DNA of 64,000 nucleotides from an uncultured Flavobacterium sp. GTDB taxonomy: Bacteria > Bacteroidota > Bacteroidia > Flavobacteriales > Flavobacteriaceae. The notes below the pieces were generated by a model. That model searched no databases, had not been told where the DNA came from, and saw only the letters and a program-made list of their open reading frames with translations. Shown one piece after another: positions 53,742-63,427 of this stretch. The stretch covers positions 1 to 64,000 of the forward strand of contig NZ_CAMLDD010000005.1 in assembly GCF_946478785.1 (NCBI RefSeq), read 5' to 3'. The position numbers and the translations under genes are program-made. Numbering within the stretch: position 1 is the first letter of the stretch; each line of letters starts with the position of its first letter.

Positions 53742-56078
53742 TTAGAATTTTAATGTTAGGCTAACTAATAAGTTTGTTGGTGCCTGAGAGTTTCCATAAA
53801 AATCCCAATATTTTTCATTTGTCAGGTTGTTTAATTTTACTCCAACTCTCCAGTTAGGCTGATCGTAAAATACAGTTGCATTGCAAGTTGTATAAGATGG
53901 CATATAAATAATATTGTCAGTCAAAAAGTAACTTTTATCTACAAAATTAACTCCAAATCCAGCACCTAATCCTTTCAGATTGTTTTGAAAAGTGTACGTT
54001 GTCCAAAAGTTGGCTACGTTGGCAGGCGCACCAGTAGCTTTATTTCCGTTAATTAATGGATCTGTTGTGTTTAAAATACGATTTTCATTGTAGGCATATC
54101 CGGCAATGATGTTTAAACCCTGAATAGGATTAGCGATCAGTTCAAAGTCTATTCCTTTACTTACTTGTTTTGCATCTTGTATGTAAGTTGGTAAATTGTC
54201 TCCAGGTACTACAAATGTTCTTGTCGCATTGTCAATAGTAATATTATAATAACTAGCTGTAGCACTTAATTTTTTATTGAAAGTTTCTGCTTTTATACCT
54301 GCTTCATATTGTTTTGCATAAATAGGGTCTAAAGCCAACTGATCACCGTTTGGCTGAGTTACTGGAGCTGAATTTTGAAAGCCATTCATGTAATTTGCAA
54401 AAATAGAAACCTGATTTTTTACAAGTTCATATACCAATCCTAATTTAGGAGATAATGCTGTTTGATTATAGCCCTCTGTAGTTGCTGTATTTTTTTGGTC
54501 AAAGTTGTCCAGGCGTAAACTCAACATTGCATACAATCTATCACTAACGTTAATTACATCACTGGCATAAGCACTAATAGTTTGTTGATTTGCAGCAACT
54601 GAAGCATTTTGATTTATTGCAGCTTCAGCCGTTTTCCTTCTAAAAACCGTATAGCCTGTCGTTACGTCAATATTATCAAAAGTTGCAATTCCAGATGAAA
54701 ACTTAGATTCATTTAATCTATAATTTAGCCCTGCTAAAAATGTATGTTTGACACCTCCTGTTGAAAACTGACCATTGATGTTTTCCTGGATATTAGTGAA
54801 ATTATTCTCAATAGGCCCCCAGTTACCAACTCTTCTTGTTGCTTGAGTAGGAGAACTCCAAACCGCATAAGTCTGATAACTGCGCTCTACATTTTCACCT
54901 ACATAAGAAAATAGAGTGGTTGATTTCCAGTTTTCTGAAATTTCATATTCTGCCTGAGCAAAAATTTTATTTCCTGAAGTTTTCGCATCATTATCATCAT
55001 GGAATAATGTTTTTTTATAATCTAATTTTAAATCACCCGGATTAGTTATTCCCGAAGTTGGCGCATAAGTATTATATGTTCTTCTGGTATTGTTCGAATT
55101 TATTAATTCTGCATCAATGTTAAAAGTAAGTTTGTCACTTGCTTTGTAGGTAAGGCTTGGCGAAATTGCTGTAGTTTTATTAAATCCGTAATCTAAAAAA
55201 CTTTTTTCATTGTTATATGCTAAGTTTACTCTAAACAAGACCGTTTTGTCTTTATTAAGGGGTGTATTTACATCGGCGGTTAAACGATTTAAATTAAAGC
55301 TTCCGGCTGTATAAGAAACTTCTGTCGCTGTAGTTTCAAAAGGTTTTTTTGTTACCAGATTGACAACACCTCCATAAGAAGATATAGAAGAACCGAATAA
55401 AGTTCCCGAAGGTCCTTTAAGAACTTCAATTCTTTCTACGTTTGAAAGATCGACAGAAGAACGTCCTGAAACAGTTTCCATACCGTTTCTGGCATTGATT
55501 CCTGTTGCAAATCCTCTAAAAGTAATTGCAATTCCTCCTGAAGGAAAACTAACAGGGACAGCACCTGGCGTATTTCTTATAGCAGTTTCAATGTTTACAG
55601 CTACCTGTTCCTGTAATAGTTCTTTATGAATGACACTATAAACCTGTGGATTTTCAAGATTAGATATGGGCATTCTGGCCACATAATCAGTCTTTTTGGA
55701 TAAGATGCTTTTACGACCATTTATTACAACTTCTTTTAATTCTTTGTTCGATACTTTTAGTTGTAGATTAAGGGTTGCTGTTTCATTTTCTGTAACTGTT
55801 ATTTCTTGCTCCAAGGTCTCGTAACCTGTCAAAGAAACTTGTAAAGTGTATGTATTTGCTTTTACTCTGTTAAATTCAAATGCACCATCTTCATTAGAAA
55901 TGGTTCCATACTTAGCGTTCTTAAGAATAATGTTTACACCCGCTGCAGCATCTCCTTCAGATGTTGTGATTGTTCCTTTGAGTTTTCCATTGTTTTGTTG
56001 AGCAAACATTACAAAGGCTGAAAATAGAAAACTGATTGTAAATAGAAAACGAATTGTTTTCTGCTTGAGGTATTTCAT
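53742..56078 (-). CDS. TonB-dependent siderophore receptor with CarboxypepD domain (copy 2 of a tandem pair)
   Basis: A 778-residue receptor with signal peptide (about 1-27, MFAQ), carboxypeptidase-regulatory domain (about 30-112), plug (about 130-250, ERIEVLKGPSGTLFGSSISSYGG) and barrel ending LLVSLTLKF. It is closely related to 49867-52281 in its N-terminal half. It is the first gene of the leftward iron block, with the best promoter of the window (TTTG, 19-base spacer, TACATTTG) flanked by two operator boxes. Confidence 0.93.
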   Translation of the reverse strand: MKYLKQKTIRFLFTISFLFSAFVMFAQQNNGKLKGTITTSEGDAAAGVNIILKNAKYGTISNEDGAFEFNRVKANTYTLQVSLTGYETLEQEITVTENETATLNLQLKVSNKELKEVVINGRKSILSKKTDYVARMPISNLENPQVYSVIHKELLQEQVAVNIETAIRNTPGAVPVSFPSGGIAITFRGFATGINARNGMETVSGRSSVDLSNVERIEVLKGPSGTLFGSSISSYGGVVNLVTKKPFETTATEVSYTAGSFNLNRLTADVNTPLNKDKTVLFRVNLAYNNEKSFLDYGFNKTTAISPSLTYKASDKLTFNIDAELINSNNTRRTYNTYAPTSGITNPGDLKLDYKKTLFHDDNDAKTSGNKIFAQAEYEISENWKSTTLFSYVGENVERSYQTYAVWSSPTQATRRVGNWGPIENNFTNIQENINGQFSTGGVKHTFLAGLNYRLNESKFSSGIATFDNIDVTTGYTVFRRKTAEAAINQNASVAANQQTISAYASDVINVSDRLYAMLSLRLDNFDQKNTATTEGYNQTALSPKLGLVYELVKNQVSIFANYMNGFQNSAPVTQPNGDQLALDPIYAKQYEAGIKAETFNKKLSATASYYNITIDNATRTFVVPGDNLPTYIQDAKQVSKGIDFELIANPIQGLNIIAGYAYNENRILNTTDPLINGNKATGAPANVANFWTTYTFQNNLKGLGAGFGVNFVDKSYFLTDNIIYMPSYTTCNATVFYDQPNWRVGVKLNNLTNEKYWDFYGNSQAPTNLLVSLTLKF

Positions 56079-56106
56079 TTGTTTTTGGATTTGATTATTA
56101 TTGTTT

Positions 56107-56129
56107 TTATTTAGAATTAATAAAAACAG
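56107..56129 (-). promoter_or_regulatory. Putative iron-repressor operator, downstream box
   Basis: TTATTTAGAATTAA...AAAAACAG copy of the motif, 2 bases downstream of the -7 element. Confidence 0.6.
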
Positions 56130-56131
56130 TG

Positions 56132-56162
56132 CAAATGTAAAAATTAATATTTCTTGAACAAA
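56132..56162 (-). promoter_or_regulatory. Bacteroidetes-type promoter of the receptor gene
   Basis: On the - strand TTTG (56162-56159), exactly 19 bases, then TACATTTG (56139-56132), a perfect match to the -33/-7 consensus. Confidence 0.8.
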
Positions 56163-56164
56163 TA

Positions 56165-56187
56165 TTATTTAGATTGATTATATATAA
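56165..56187 (-). promoter_or_regulatory. Putative iron-repressor operator, upstream box
   Basis: TTATTTAGATTGATT...ATATAA copy of the motif, just upstream of the -33 element. Confidence 0.55.
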
Positions 56188-56322
56188 TTTTAGAATATTT
56201 TCTAAAGGAGAAGAAAAAATGCAATAAGTATATTTTTAATTATAAATTATTGTGGATTTAATCGTTTTGATATTTGAATGATTTTAAGAAAACTTAAAAA
56301 AGGGAAGTTGGTTTAAAAACCT

Positions 56323-56330
56323 TAATTTTG
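56323..56330 (+). promoter_or_regulatory. -7 promoter element of the MFS gene
   Basis: TAATTTTG matches TAnnTTTG, 28 bases upstream of the ATG. Confidence 0.4.
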
Positions 56331-56358
56331 CAGGCAAATTTTAATTGAAAACGACTCA

Positions 56359-57519
56359 ATGATTATTCCCTTTTTAAAAAAAATACAGAATACTCCCAAA
56401 GGATTTAGATTAGCTAATACTGTGTTTTTTTTCCTTTCCGGATTTGGATATTCTTCCTGGGTATCCCGAATTCCACATATAAAAGCTCAATTGCATTTGT
56501 CTGAAGCGCAGTTTGGTGCTGTTTTATTTGCATTTCCAATTGGTTTAATGCTAACAATGCCATTTACAGGGAAATTATTAAACAAACATAGTAGTCGTTA
56601 TATTATGCTTTTAGGAGCCATAATGTTTAATATTGTCCTCTCTTTACCAGGCTTAGTGGCTTTTGTATGGCAATTGGTTCTTGTACTTTTAATTTTTGGC
56701 GCTTCGCGTAATATTTTTAATTTATCCATTAATGCGCAATCCCTTGAAGTACAGAAGCTATATCCAAAATCTATTATTACGAGTTTTCATGCTGTTTGGA
56801 GTATTGCTGTTTTTTCAGGAGCAGGTTTTGGGTATGTAATGGTAACTCAGCATATTGCACCATCTCATCATTTATTAGGTGTAAGTGTTTTTATGTTGGC
56901 TCTTACGGCTTGTTTTTATCCGTTGAGTATTCATAATGAGCCAGTTCCTGTAAAAAAGAAATTCTTTGCAATGCCGGAAAAAAACTTGATAAAATTTGCT
57001 GTGATTTGTTTCGTTTCTATGGCTTGCGAAAATACGATGTACGACTGGAGCGGTATTTATTTTGAAAATATATTAAAAGCTTCTCCAAAATTAACCAGTG
57101 CAGCATTTGTGTTTTTTGCAACAGCGGTGACTTTGGGACGTGTATTTGGAGATTATGGCGTAACCAAATTTGGTATTAAAAAGATTCTGCTTTACAGCGG
57201 GATTTTAATTACCGCAGGTTTTGCGCTTTGTTTTATTCTTCCGTATGCTTACCCCACTATTTTTGGTTACGTTTTAATTGGATTTGGAGTTTCCTGCGTA
57301 GTTCCTTTAGTATTTAGTATTGCTGGAAGATCTTCAAAATTAAGCAGTGGTTCTGCCATAACTTCTATATCTACAATTGGTTATTTGGGATTTTTATTAG
57401 TTCCGCCAATGGTGGGTTTTATCTCTGAATATTTGAGTATGAAATGGGCGTTTTTAATTATGTCGCTTTTAGGTGTATTAATGATTTTGATGGTCAATAA
57501 GATTGGGGAGAATGAGTAG
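56359..57519 (+). CDS. MFS transporter (YbjJ-like)
   Basis: A 386-residue inner-membrane transporter of the major facilitator superfamily, with about 12 hydrophobic segments. The start (GFRLANTVFFFLSGFGYSSWVSRIPHIK) and the loop KLLNKHSSRYIMLLG fit the YbjJ-type subgroup. The substrate is unknown. It is divergent from the iron receptor at 53742-56078; the only + strand gene nearby. It meets the next gene end to end with 3 bases between stops. Confidence 0.88.
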   Translation: MIIPFLKKIQNTPKGFRLANTVFFFLSGFGYSSWVSRIPHIKAQLHLSEAQFGAVLFAFPIGLMLTMPFTGKLLNKHSSRYIMLLGAIMFNIVLSLPGLVAFVWQLVLVLLIFGASRNIFNLSINAQSLEVQKLYPKSIITSFHAVWSIAVFSGAGFGYVMVTQHIAPSHHLLGVSVFMLALTACFYPLSIHNEPVPVKKKFFAMPEKNLIKFAVICFVSMACENTMYDWSGIYFENILKASPKLTSAAFVFFATAVTLGRVFGDYGVTKFGIKKILLYSGILITAGFALCFILPYAYPTIFGYVLIGFGVSCVVPLVFSIAGRSSKLSSGSAITSISTIGYLGFLLVPPMVGFISEYLSMKWAFLIMSLLGVLMILMVNKIGENE

Positions 57520-57522
57520 GAA

Positions 57523-58023
57523 TTATTTAAAATTTGTAAGTACTTCTATTTGATATGCGTTCTTGATTTCTGAAGCAATTTTTAAAGCTTCATTTCTATT
57601 ATTTGCGAAATACAATGTAAAATATTTTTCACTATTGTCAAATAAATTTATTTTGACCGTTTTTTCCGTTATAGTGGTGGTTGCGCCGGCACTAAAGCCT
57701 TTATTGCCGAAAGTTTGTTTCACTCTAGTTTCAACTAAAGCAATATATTTTATTTCAAAAAAATATTCCCATTGCATTCCAATATTAATACCATAAAAAG
57801 AAAATATTTTTTTAAATTTATTATTTCGAAAATCAATTTCTAAACCTTCTGTTGAAATAAGAAAAATACCCCAATAAGCTATGACAAGATAAACTAATAA
57901 CCAAATTGGTCCATTTTCTTTATTAATTATAATCAAAGCTAAAAAACTTGGTATAAACAAAAAGTTCCCAATTATAGTTCTAATTAATGAAACCTTTTCA
58001 AGGTAAACAAAATTCTCATGCAT
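57523..58023 (-). CDS. Membrane protein of unknown function
   Basis: A 166-residue protein with two membrane segments near the N-terminus (about 13-33 and 40-60) and a soluble part (about 65-160) rich in beta-strand pattern (GLEIDFRNNKFKKIFSFYG, KTVKINLFDNSEKYFTLYF) that resembles a pleckstrin-like bPH domain. No family is assigned with certainty. It is read toward the MFS gene. Confidence 0.65.
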   Translation of the reverse strand: MHENFVYLEKVSLIRTIIGNFLFIPSFLALIIINKENGPIWLLVYLVIAYWGIFLISTEGLEIDFRNNKFKKIFSFYGINIGMQWEYFFEIKYIALVETRVKQTFGNKGFSAGATTTITEKTVKINLFDNSEKYFTLYFANNRNEALKIASEIKNAYQIEVLTNFK

Positions 58024-58053
58024 GAAATTAGTAACGATTGTATTAAAAATATT

Positions 58054-58530
58054 TTATTTCTTTACCAAAATAAATCTTTCAGTTGTCATTTTCCCTTGCA
58101 GTTTTCCTGAAATCTCTGCTGTCAAAGTATTTTTGGCACCTTTTGTATACGTGATTTTTTGAGGATAATCATGTTGTGGATTTTCGAAGGTCAATTTATT
58201 TTCGGTTTCTGAAGTTGAAGTGAAACTCACAGGTTTACCCTCGTTTTGCCCTTTTACAGTAGCAGTATACGTAAGTGTTTCGCCCTTTTGTGTCAAAACA
58301 ATACTTTCAAAATGCAAAGTGTCTTTTCCTTTTATGAAATAGGATTTAGCATTAAAAGTGCTATCGTTTACGTTTTGCCAGTTTTCGGTAAGTATACCAT
58401 CCGGGGAAGTGTTTTCCCAATTTCCGATAAGCCAGTCTGCTGCTTTTATTTTATCTTTTTCAACAGATTCTTTTTTCTGACAGGAAGCAAAGGTTAATAC
58501 AAGTGCTAAAAGTGTAATTTTATGATACAT
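58054..58530 (-). CDS. DUF6265-like lipoprotein
   Basis: A 158-residue lipoprotein from the ATG at 58530 (MYHKITLLALVLTFASC); the longer frame to 58599 lacks a signal. The mature part (WLIGNWENTSPDGILTENW, NPQHDYPQKITY) matches a small lipocalin-like family (DUF6265). It is 30 bases upstream of the previous gene's start on the same strand. Ligand and function unknown. Confidence 0.75.
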   Translation of the reverse strand: MYHKITLLALVLTFASCQKKESVEKDKIKAADWLIGNWENTSPDGILTENWQNVNDSTFNAKSYFIKGKDTLHFESIVLTQKGETLTYTATVKGQNEGKPVSFTSTSETENKLTFENPQHDYPQKITYTKGAKNTLTAEISGKLQGKMTTERFILVKK

Positions 58531-58703
58531 AGATGCTAATTTTTGGTTTTGTATTGAGGTACTAAAGTATAAAAAAAATGATTGCAACGAATTACACAAC
58601 TAACTATAATTAATGGAATTTAAAGTTTGAAAAGCGTTCATAGATTATAATAGAAAAATCTGCGAGCATTTGCTTAGTTCTTTTTTAGATCTGCGTAAAA
58701 TAA

Positions 58704-61007
58704 CTAAATGCTTTCACTCAAAATAGCATAAACGAGTTCTCTCGTCGGTTTTTGATCTTTTAATTTGGATCTGACATCATTAAACGTGACTTTAAAATCA
58801 CAACCTAATTTATAATCACCACAGCCATAGGCAGTTTTACCTTTTAAAATTGTTCCTTTTTTACACTTTGGGCATGTCAATACATTTGATGTTGTGTCAG
58901 ATTCTGCTTTTGGAATAGTCTTTTTGGGCTCTAATTTGAGTTTGAAATTTTCTTCAAACCGAATCAAACCTTCAATCGTGCTTTCATCGGTTTTAAAGCC
59001 TTTTATATTTACTGTAGAACCTTTTTGAACCAGTCGTAAATATTGGCTTTCGGATATTTTTTTTCCAGAAAAAATGTACGGCAATAAAAAATCACAACCA
59101 GCTTTATACTCAGAGCATCCATAAGCTGATTTTCCTTTTATGAGATTTCCTTTTTTGCACTTCGGACAGGCTTCTGCCAAAATTCCGGCAGCTTTCTTTT
59201 TCTCGACTTTTACCGCTTCTTTTTGAACATTTCCAGCGTGCGAAATATTGGCATGTCTGGTTTCACTTCGTACTTCAGTAACCAAAGCTTCAACCATGCG
59301 CTTCATGTTTTTAATAAAAGCCCCGGCAGTAAAAGTGCCTTTTTCGATATCCTTCAGTTGTTTCTCCCAGGAACCCGTCAATTCTGCCGACTTGATTAAT
59401 TCATTCTGAATCGTTTCAATCAACTGAATTCCGGTTGGTGTTGGCAAAACTTGTTTTTTATTTCGAACAATATATTGCCGTTTAAAAAGTGTTTCAATAA
59501 TATTCGCACGTGTTGAAGGTCGGCCAATGCCGTTTTCTTTCATCAGTTCGCGTAAATCTTCGTCGTCGACCTGTTTTCCTGCGGTTTCCATGGCACGAAG
59601 CAAAGTGGCTTCTGTAAACTGATTGGGTGGTTTGGTTTCTTTTTCTAAAAAAGAAGGCTCGTGCGGACCTTTTTCTCCCACAACAAAAGTTGGTAATAGA
59701 TCGGTTTCTTTTTCTTTGGCATTCGGATCTTCAAAAACTACTCTAAAACCTTTTTTTAAGATTTGTTTTCCGGTAGTTTTAAATAATACTTCGGCAGCTT
59801 TTCCAATTACTGTGGTATTCGCTACCAAACAATCATCATAAAAAACAGCAATGAAACGTTTTACAATAATATCATAAACCTGCTTCTGATTATACGGTAA
59901 ATTGATTTCAATTCCGGTTGGAATAATAGCGTGGTGATCTGTAACTTTTTTATCGTTGAAAACTTTTGGTGATTTTTTTATTTTTTTTTGTAAAATAGGT
60001 TGTGTCAAAGTACTATAATTCGATAATTTCTGCAGAATTCCCGGTACTTTCGGATAAATATCACTTGGCAAAAAGGTGGTATCAACTCTGGGATATGTAA
60101 CTACTTTTTGCTCGTACAAACTTTGTGCAATTTTAAGTGTTTCATCTGCAGAAAAACCAAATTTTGTATTGCAATAAACCTGTAAGCCTGTCAAATCGAA
60201 TAATTTTGGGGCAAACTCGTTTCCATTTTTTTTATCAATCGAAACAATTTCGAATTCACTTTCTTTGACTTTACTGGCCAAAATTTCCCCATCTTCCTTA
60301 TTCAAAAAACGGCCTTCTTCATAACTAAAAAGTGTTTCCCTGTATAAAGTCTGTAATTCCCAATAGGGCTGGGGTTTGAAATTCTCAATTTCCTTAAAAC
60401 GGTCAACGACCATCGCTAAGGTTGGCGTCTGCACGCGGCCTATCGATAAGACTTGTTTGTAACCACCATGTTTTACGGTATACAAACGTGTAGCATTCAT
60501 TCCGAGCAGCCAGTCGCCAATCGCTCTTGAAAAACCGGCGTAGAATAAATTATCATAATTTGTGGATGGTTTTAAGTTTTCAAAACCTTCTTTTATGGCT
60601 TCGGTGGTTAATGAAGAAATCCACAAACGCTGCACTTCACCTTTATAATTGGCTTCGTTCATTACCCAACGCTGAATCAATTCTCCCTCTTGTCCGGCAT
60701 CCCCGCAGTTGATGACCAAATCTGCTTTGTCAAATAAACTTTTTATGATTTTAAACTGCTTTTCGATACCTGAATTCTGAACCACCTTAGTTTCAAATTT
60801 TTCAGGAAGCATAGGCAGGTTGTTCAAATCCCAGCTTTTCCAATGTGGTTTGTAATCGTTGGGTTCTTTTAAAGTACATAAATGCCCAAAAGTGTATGTC
60901 ACGGCATAACCATTGCCTTCGTAATAGCCATCGTGCTTGGCATTGGCTCCCAAAACGGATGCGATTTCTCGTGCTACACTAGGTTTTTCAGCAATACAGA
61001 CCTTCAT
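58704..61007 (-). CDS. topB: DNA topoisomerase III (type IA)
   Basis: A 767-residue type IA topoisomerase that relaxes and decatenates DNA. The TOPRIM domain opens with MKVCIAEKPSVAREIA and has the acidic NCGDAGQEGELI site. The catalytic tyrosine is Y305 in VVTYPRVDT. Two C-terminal zinc fingers (CPKCKKGNLIKG and CPKCKKGTILKG, each with a second Cys pair) extend it beyond E. coli TopB. It stands alone on the - strand. Confidence 0.94.
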   Translation of the reverse strand: MKVCIAEKPSVAREIASVLGANAKHDGYYEGNGYAVTYTFGHLCTLKEPNDYKPHWKSWDLNNLPMLPEKFETKVVQNSGIEKQFKIIKSLFDKADLVINCGDAGQEGELIQRWVMNEANYKGEVQRLWISSLTTEAIKEGFENLKPSTNYDNLFYAGFSRAIGDWLLGMNATRLYTVKHGGYKQVLSIGRVQTPTLAMVVDRFKEIENFKPQPYWELQTLYRETLFSYEEGRFLNKEDGEILASKVKESEFEIVSIDKKNGNEFAPKLFDLTGLQVYCNTKFGFSADETLKIAQSLYEQKVVTYPRVDTTFLPSDIYPKVPGILQKLSNYSTLTQPILQKKIKKSPKVFNDKKVTDHHAIIPTGIEINLPYNQKQVYDIIVKRFIAVFYDDCLVANTTVIGKAAEVLFKTTGKQILKKGFRVVFEDPNAKEKETDLLPTFVVGEKGPHEPSFLEKETKPPNQFTEATLLRAMETAGKQVDDEDLRELMKENGIGRPSTRANIIETLFKRQYIVRNKKQVLPTPTGIQLIETIQNELIKSAELTGSWEKQLKDIEKGTFTAGAFIKNMKRMVEALVTEVRSETRHANISHAGNVQKEAVKVEKKKAAGILAEACPKCKKGNLIKGKSAYGCSEYKAGCDFLLPYIFSGKKISESQYLRLVQKGSTVNIKGFKTDESTIEGLIRFEENFKLKLEPKKTIPKAESDTTSNVLTCPKCKKGTILKGKTAYGCGDYKLGCDFKVTFNDVRSKLKDQKPTRELVYAILSESI

Positions 61008-61093
61008 TTTCTATTTCTTAACTGAAAGCGAAAATAAGTATTTAAAAATTGGTATTGAAATGAAATTTCATTGTGTTTTTGAAGTGGATGCTT

Positions 61094-61285
61094 TTATTTT
61101 TCGGTTTTGCTTCTATAATTTTTTATAAGAACATAAATCGAAAACAGAAAAATTATGATGTATAAGGTATCTAACCAAGGTTGCTTAAATCGTAGATTTT
61201 CAAAGTCGAAATGCTTTACCAGTGTCCAGCCTAAAATAACTGCTACTACACCGAAAACAAATGATGGTATTTTATTATCTTCCAT
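61094..61285 (-). CDS. Small membrane protein
   Basis: A 63-residue protein with two membrane segments (about 8-25 and 40-56) and a basic tail (KNYRSKTEK). It begins 5 bases after the stop of the DUF3667 gene, so it belongs to that operon. No family is recognised. Confidence 0.65.
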   Translation of the reverse strand: MEDNKIPSFVFGVVAVILGWTLVKHFDFENLRFKQPWLDTLYIIIFLFSIYVLIKNYRSKTEK

Positions 61286-61290
61286 GTCTT

Positions 61291-62013
61291 TTAATGTTTT
61301 GTTATTATATCAATTGTTATTCCTATTGCAAATGTTAAAATAAAGAAAGTCATCATTCCTAATAAATAGCAAGTTAACGCTTTGAAATAATTCCCTATAT
61401 TCTTTTTTTCAAAGAAACTGCCTGTCGCCCAAGTTAAATAAATCATGCCCATTACTCCTGCAATATGCAATAATTTAATATGAAAAATTCCTTCTGCCAA
61501 AGCAAAAAAAGCAAAAATGAGCATTGAAATTCCAAGTACAAAACACAACATGATGAGCAACTCAAAAAAGTTATAGCCATATTTCTTAAAAAATACTTTT
61601 AGCCAGACAGCAATAAACATTCCTGTGAAAATATTCATATACCCATAGTGTGCCTGAAACCAGCCTAAAATTTTTACAACCGCAGAATTTTCCATTCCGT
61701 CATGCTTTATATATTCATCTTCAATATGAAAAGTATGGCTTATGAGTGTATAAATCAAAGATGCTAAAATTATAAAAATGACTGGTTTTACAAGGCGGCT
61801 TCTGTTTTCTGAAATATAATCTCTGATATTTTGTCCCGGATTTACAAAAAGTTCCCTGATAGTAAATAAAATGCCGCGATCAAAATGTAAAACATGCTCA
61901 ATTTCATGAGTTATATAATGGGCGTCAATCCTTTTCAACTTTGAAGGTTGTCCACAATTTGGACAAAAATTGTATTCTATTTCATTATTGCAGTTTTTGC
62001 AGTTCATTTTCAA
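61291..62013 (-). CDS. DUF3667 zinc-ribbon membrane protein
   Basis: A 240-residue protein. The N-terminus is a zinc ribbon (CKNC and CPNC pairs) followed by the DUF3667 marker segment (YITHEIEHVLHFDRGILFTIRELF and NPGQNIRDYI). The rest holds about five membrane segments (about 75-95, 120-145, 150-175, 180-200 and 210-235). Function is unknown. It is translated ahead of the 63-residue membrane protein. Confidence 0.82.
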   Translation of the reverse strand: MKMNCKNCNNEIEYNFCPNCGQPSKLKRIDAHYITHEIEHVLHFDRGILFTIRELFVNPGQNIRDYISENRSRLVKPVIFIILASLIYTLISHTFHIEDEYIKHDGMENSAVVKILGWFQAHYGYMNIFTGMFIAVWLKVFFKKYGYNFFELLIMLCFVLGISMLIFAFFALAEGIFHIKLLHIAGVMGMIYLTWATGSFFEKKNIGNYFKALTCYLLGMMTFFILTFAIGITIDIITKH

Positions 62014-62058
62014 GTTATTTATATTTTTTTAAGACAATCCTAGGAATCAATTGTTTTT

Positions 62059-62295
62059 TTAAGAATTACGTTTCTTAATTTCAGAATTTATTTGTCCCAT
62101 ATAAATATAAATCGGAATGATTGTCGCAATTGCAACCGGAAAAAATATCAAGAATAAATTGTATCTCGATATAATTATCATGATCGACAAGACAACTGTC
62201 CACAAAATTGCAAAGGTAATTATGCTTTTTTTTACATATTTTTTATTCTCAATTATTTCTTCCAGACTAGAATCAGATAAAGATTTCTTCTTCAT
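62059..62295 (-). CDS. Small two-TM membrane protein
   Basis: A 78-residue protein. An acidic N-terminus (SLSDSSLEEIIENKKYVKK) precedes two membrane helices (about 25-42 and 46-65). It resembles a group of small Bacteroidetes proteins of similar layout whose function is not known. It is 45 bases upstream of the DUF3667 gene on the same strand. Confidence 0.6.
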   Translation of the reverse strand: MKKKSLSDSSLEEIIENKKYVKKSIITFAILWTVVLSIMIIISRYNLFLIFFPVAIATIIPIYIYMGQINSEIKKRNS

Positions 62296-62564
62296 GATTA
62301 GAGATTTAAAGTTCTATACAAAAAAAGCAAATTGTTTTCAACTTCATTTTACCCTTTAGTGTAGTTTTACTAAATTTTTGTAAAATGGAAAATAAAAGTG
62401 TTCATTATAAAACATAAATAAAGAAAAAAGGTAAAGTGTGCTGTTATATGATTTCAAAAAACAACACAAATAAAAATAGCTAAGTTCGTTGGTCACTGCG
62501 ATGTTGAGAAACTTTGCAAAACTTTCCGCACTTTACAAAGAATTCTCGTAAAGCACTAAAATGT

Positions 62565-63095
62565 CTATAATTTTAATAGAACATTGTTCTTGTCAGCATA
62601 TTCCTTTATTTCATTTTTATAAATTGCTTTTGCTGTTTCAAAGTTTTTTAAAGAAATATTTACTTTTGCTATTTCTTCACCGCTAAAGTCTTCGCCCATA
62701 ATGAGTTTATACATTTTATCAAATAAAACCAGCAAGACAATTTCTGTTTTTTTTATAGACTCTAAATATTTTATGCCAGTATTGTAAATTTCTTCGTTAT
62801 CATTTTTTAATCTTTTTTTCAAAATTGATAAACCCTCATTATTATTTTTTTGTATTCTAATTGTAAGCATTTTGATACTATCAAATTTTATTAAATTTGA
62901 TTTTTGCTGAGATGAATCAAAATTGAATTCTTTAATAAACTCATTTCTTTTATTAAAATCTTTAACTACATTTTCAACAACATCAAGAACAATAGCTATT
63001 TTTTCTTCTTTTAGCTCTTTATCGTTTTGTGCACTGCAAATAGAAGTAATCAATAATAAGATTATAAAACTATATGTTTTTAAAATTTTCTTCAT
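62565..63095 (-). CDS. Secreted helical protein of unknown function
   Basis: A 176-residue exported protein with a signal peptide (about 1-22, SICSAQ). The mature part is highly charged and helical (rich in Lys, Glu and Asn), with no recognised domain. Low complexity and a skewed A+T content are like other secreted proteins of this genome. Confidence 0.55.
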   Translation of the reverse strand: MKKILKTYSFIILLLITSICSAQNDKELKEEKIAIVLDVVENVVKDFNKRNEFIKEFNFDSSQQKSNLIKFDSIKMLTIRIQKNNNEGLSILKKRLKNDNEEIYNTGIKYLESIKKTEIVLLVLFDKMYKLIMGEDFSGEEIAKVNISLKNFETAKAIYKNEIKEYADKNNVLLKL

Positions 63096-63427
63096 TTTTT
63101 TTATTTTAAATTAAGTAGGATTATTCAATGATTTTTATAACGTTCCGTGACTTGGCGAAGTGATTGTTGCTTAATATTTTTTAATTTTTTCGGGTACAAT
63201 TACTGCTAAATATATATGTATTTACAAGGCATACCTGCACTAATATGTCACAATTAGGTGCTATAGGAAGCTTTTTGTCGTTTATTTTTTTTTCAAATAT
63301 ATAAACTAAGATTGAAAAACTGATAAATTAGTTTTTTAAAACAACTCTTTTTAATTCAAATACTGTTTTCAAATTCATTCGTTTATTCGAAAAAGGAACT
63401 GTAGCTAAAAATTAATTGAGCATGACA
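63096..63427. other. Intergenic region, nothing recognised
   Basis: About 330 bases. A short G+C-richer segment near 63138-63168 (CGTTCCGTGACTTGGCGAAG) partly resembles the dispersed repeat tail (ACTGGCGAAG), but this is too short to claim. Confidence 0.4.
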
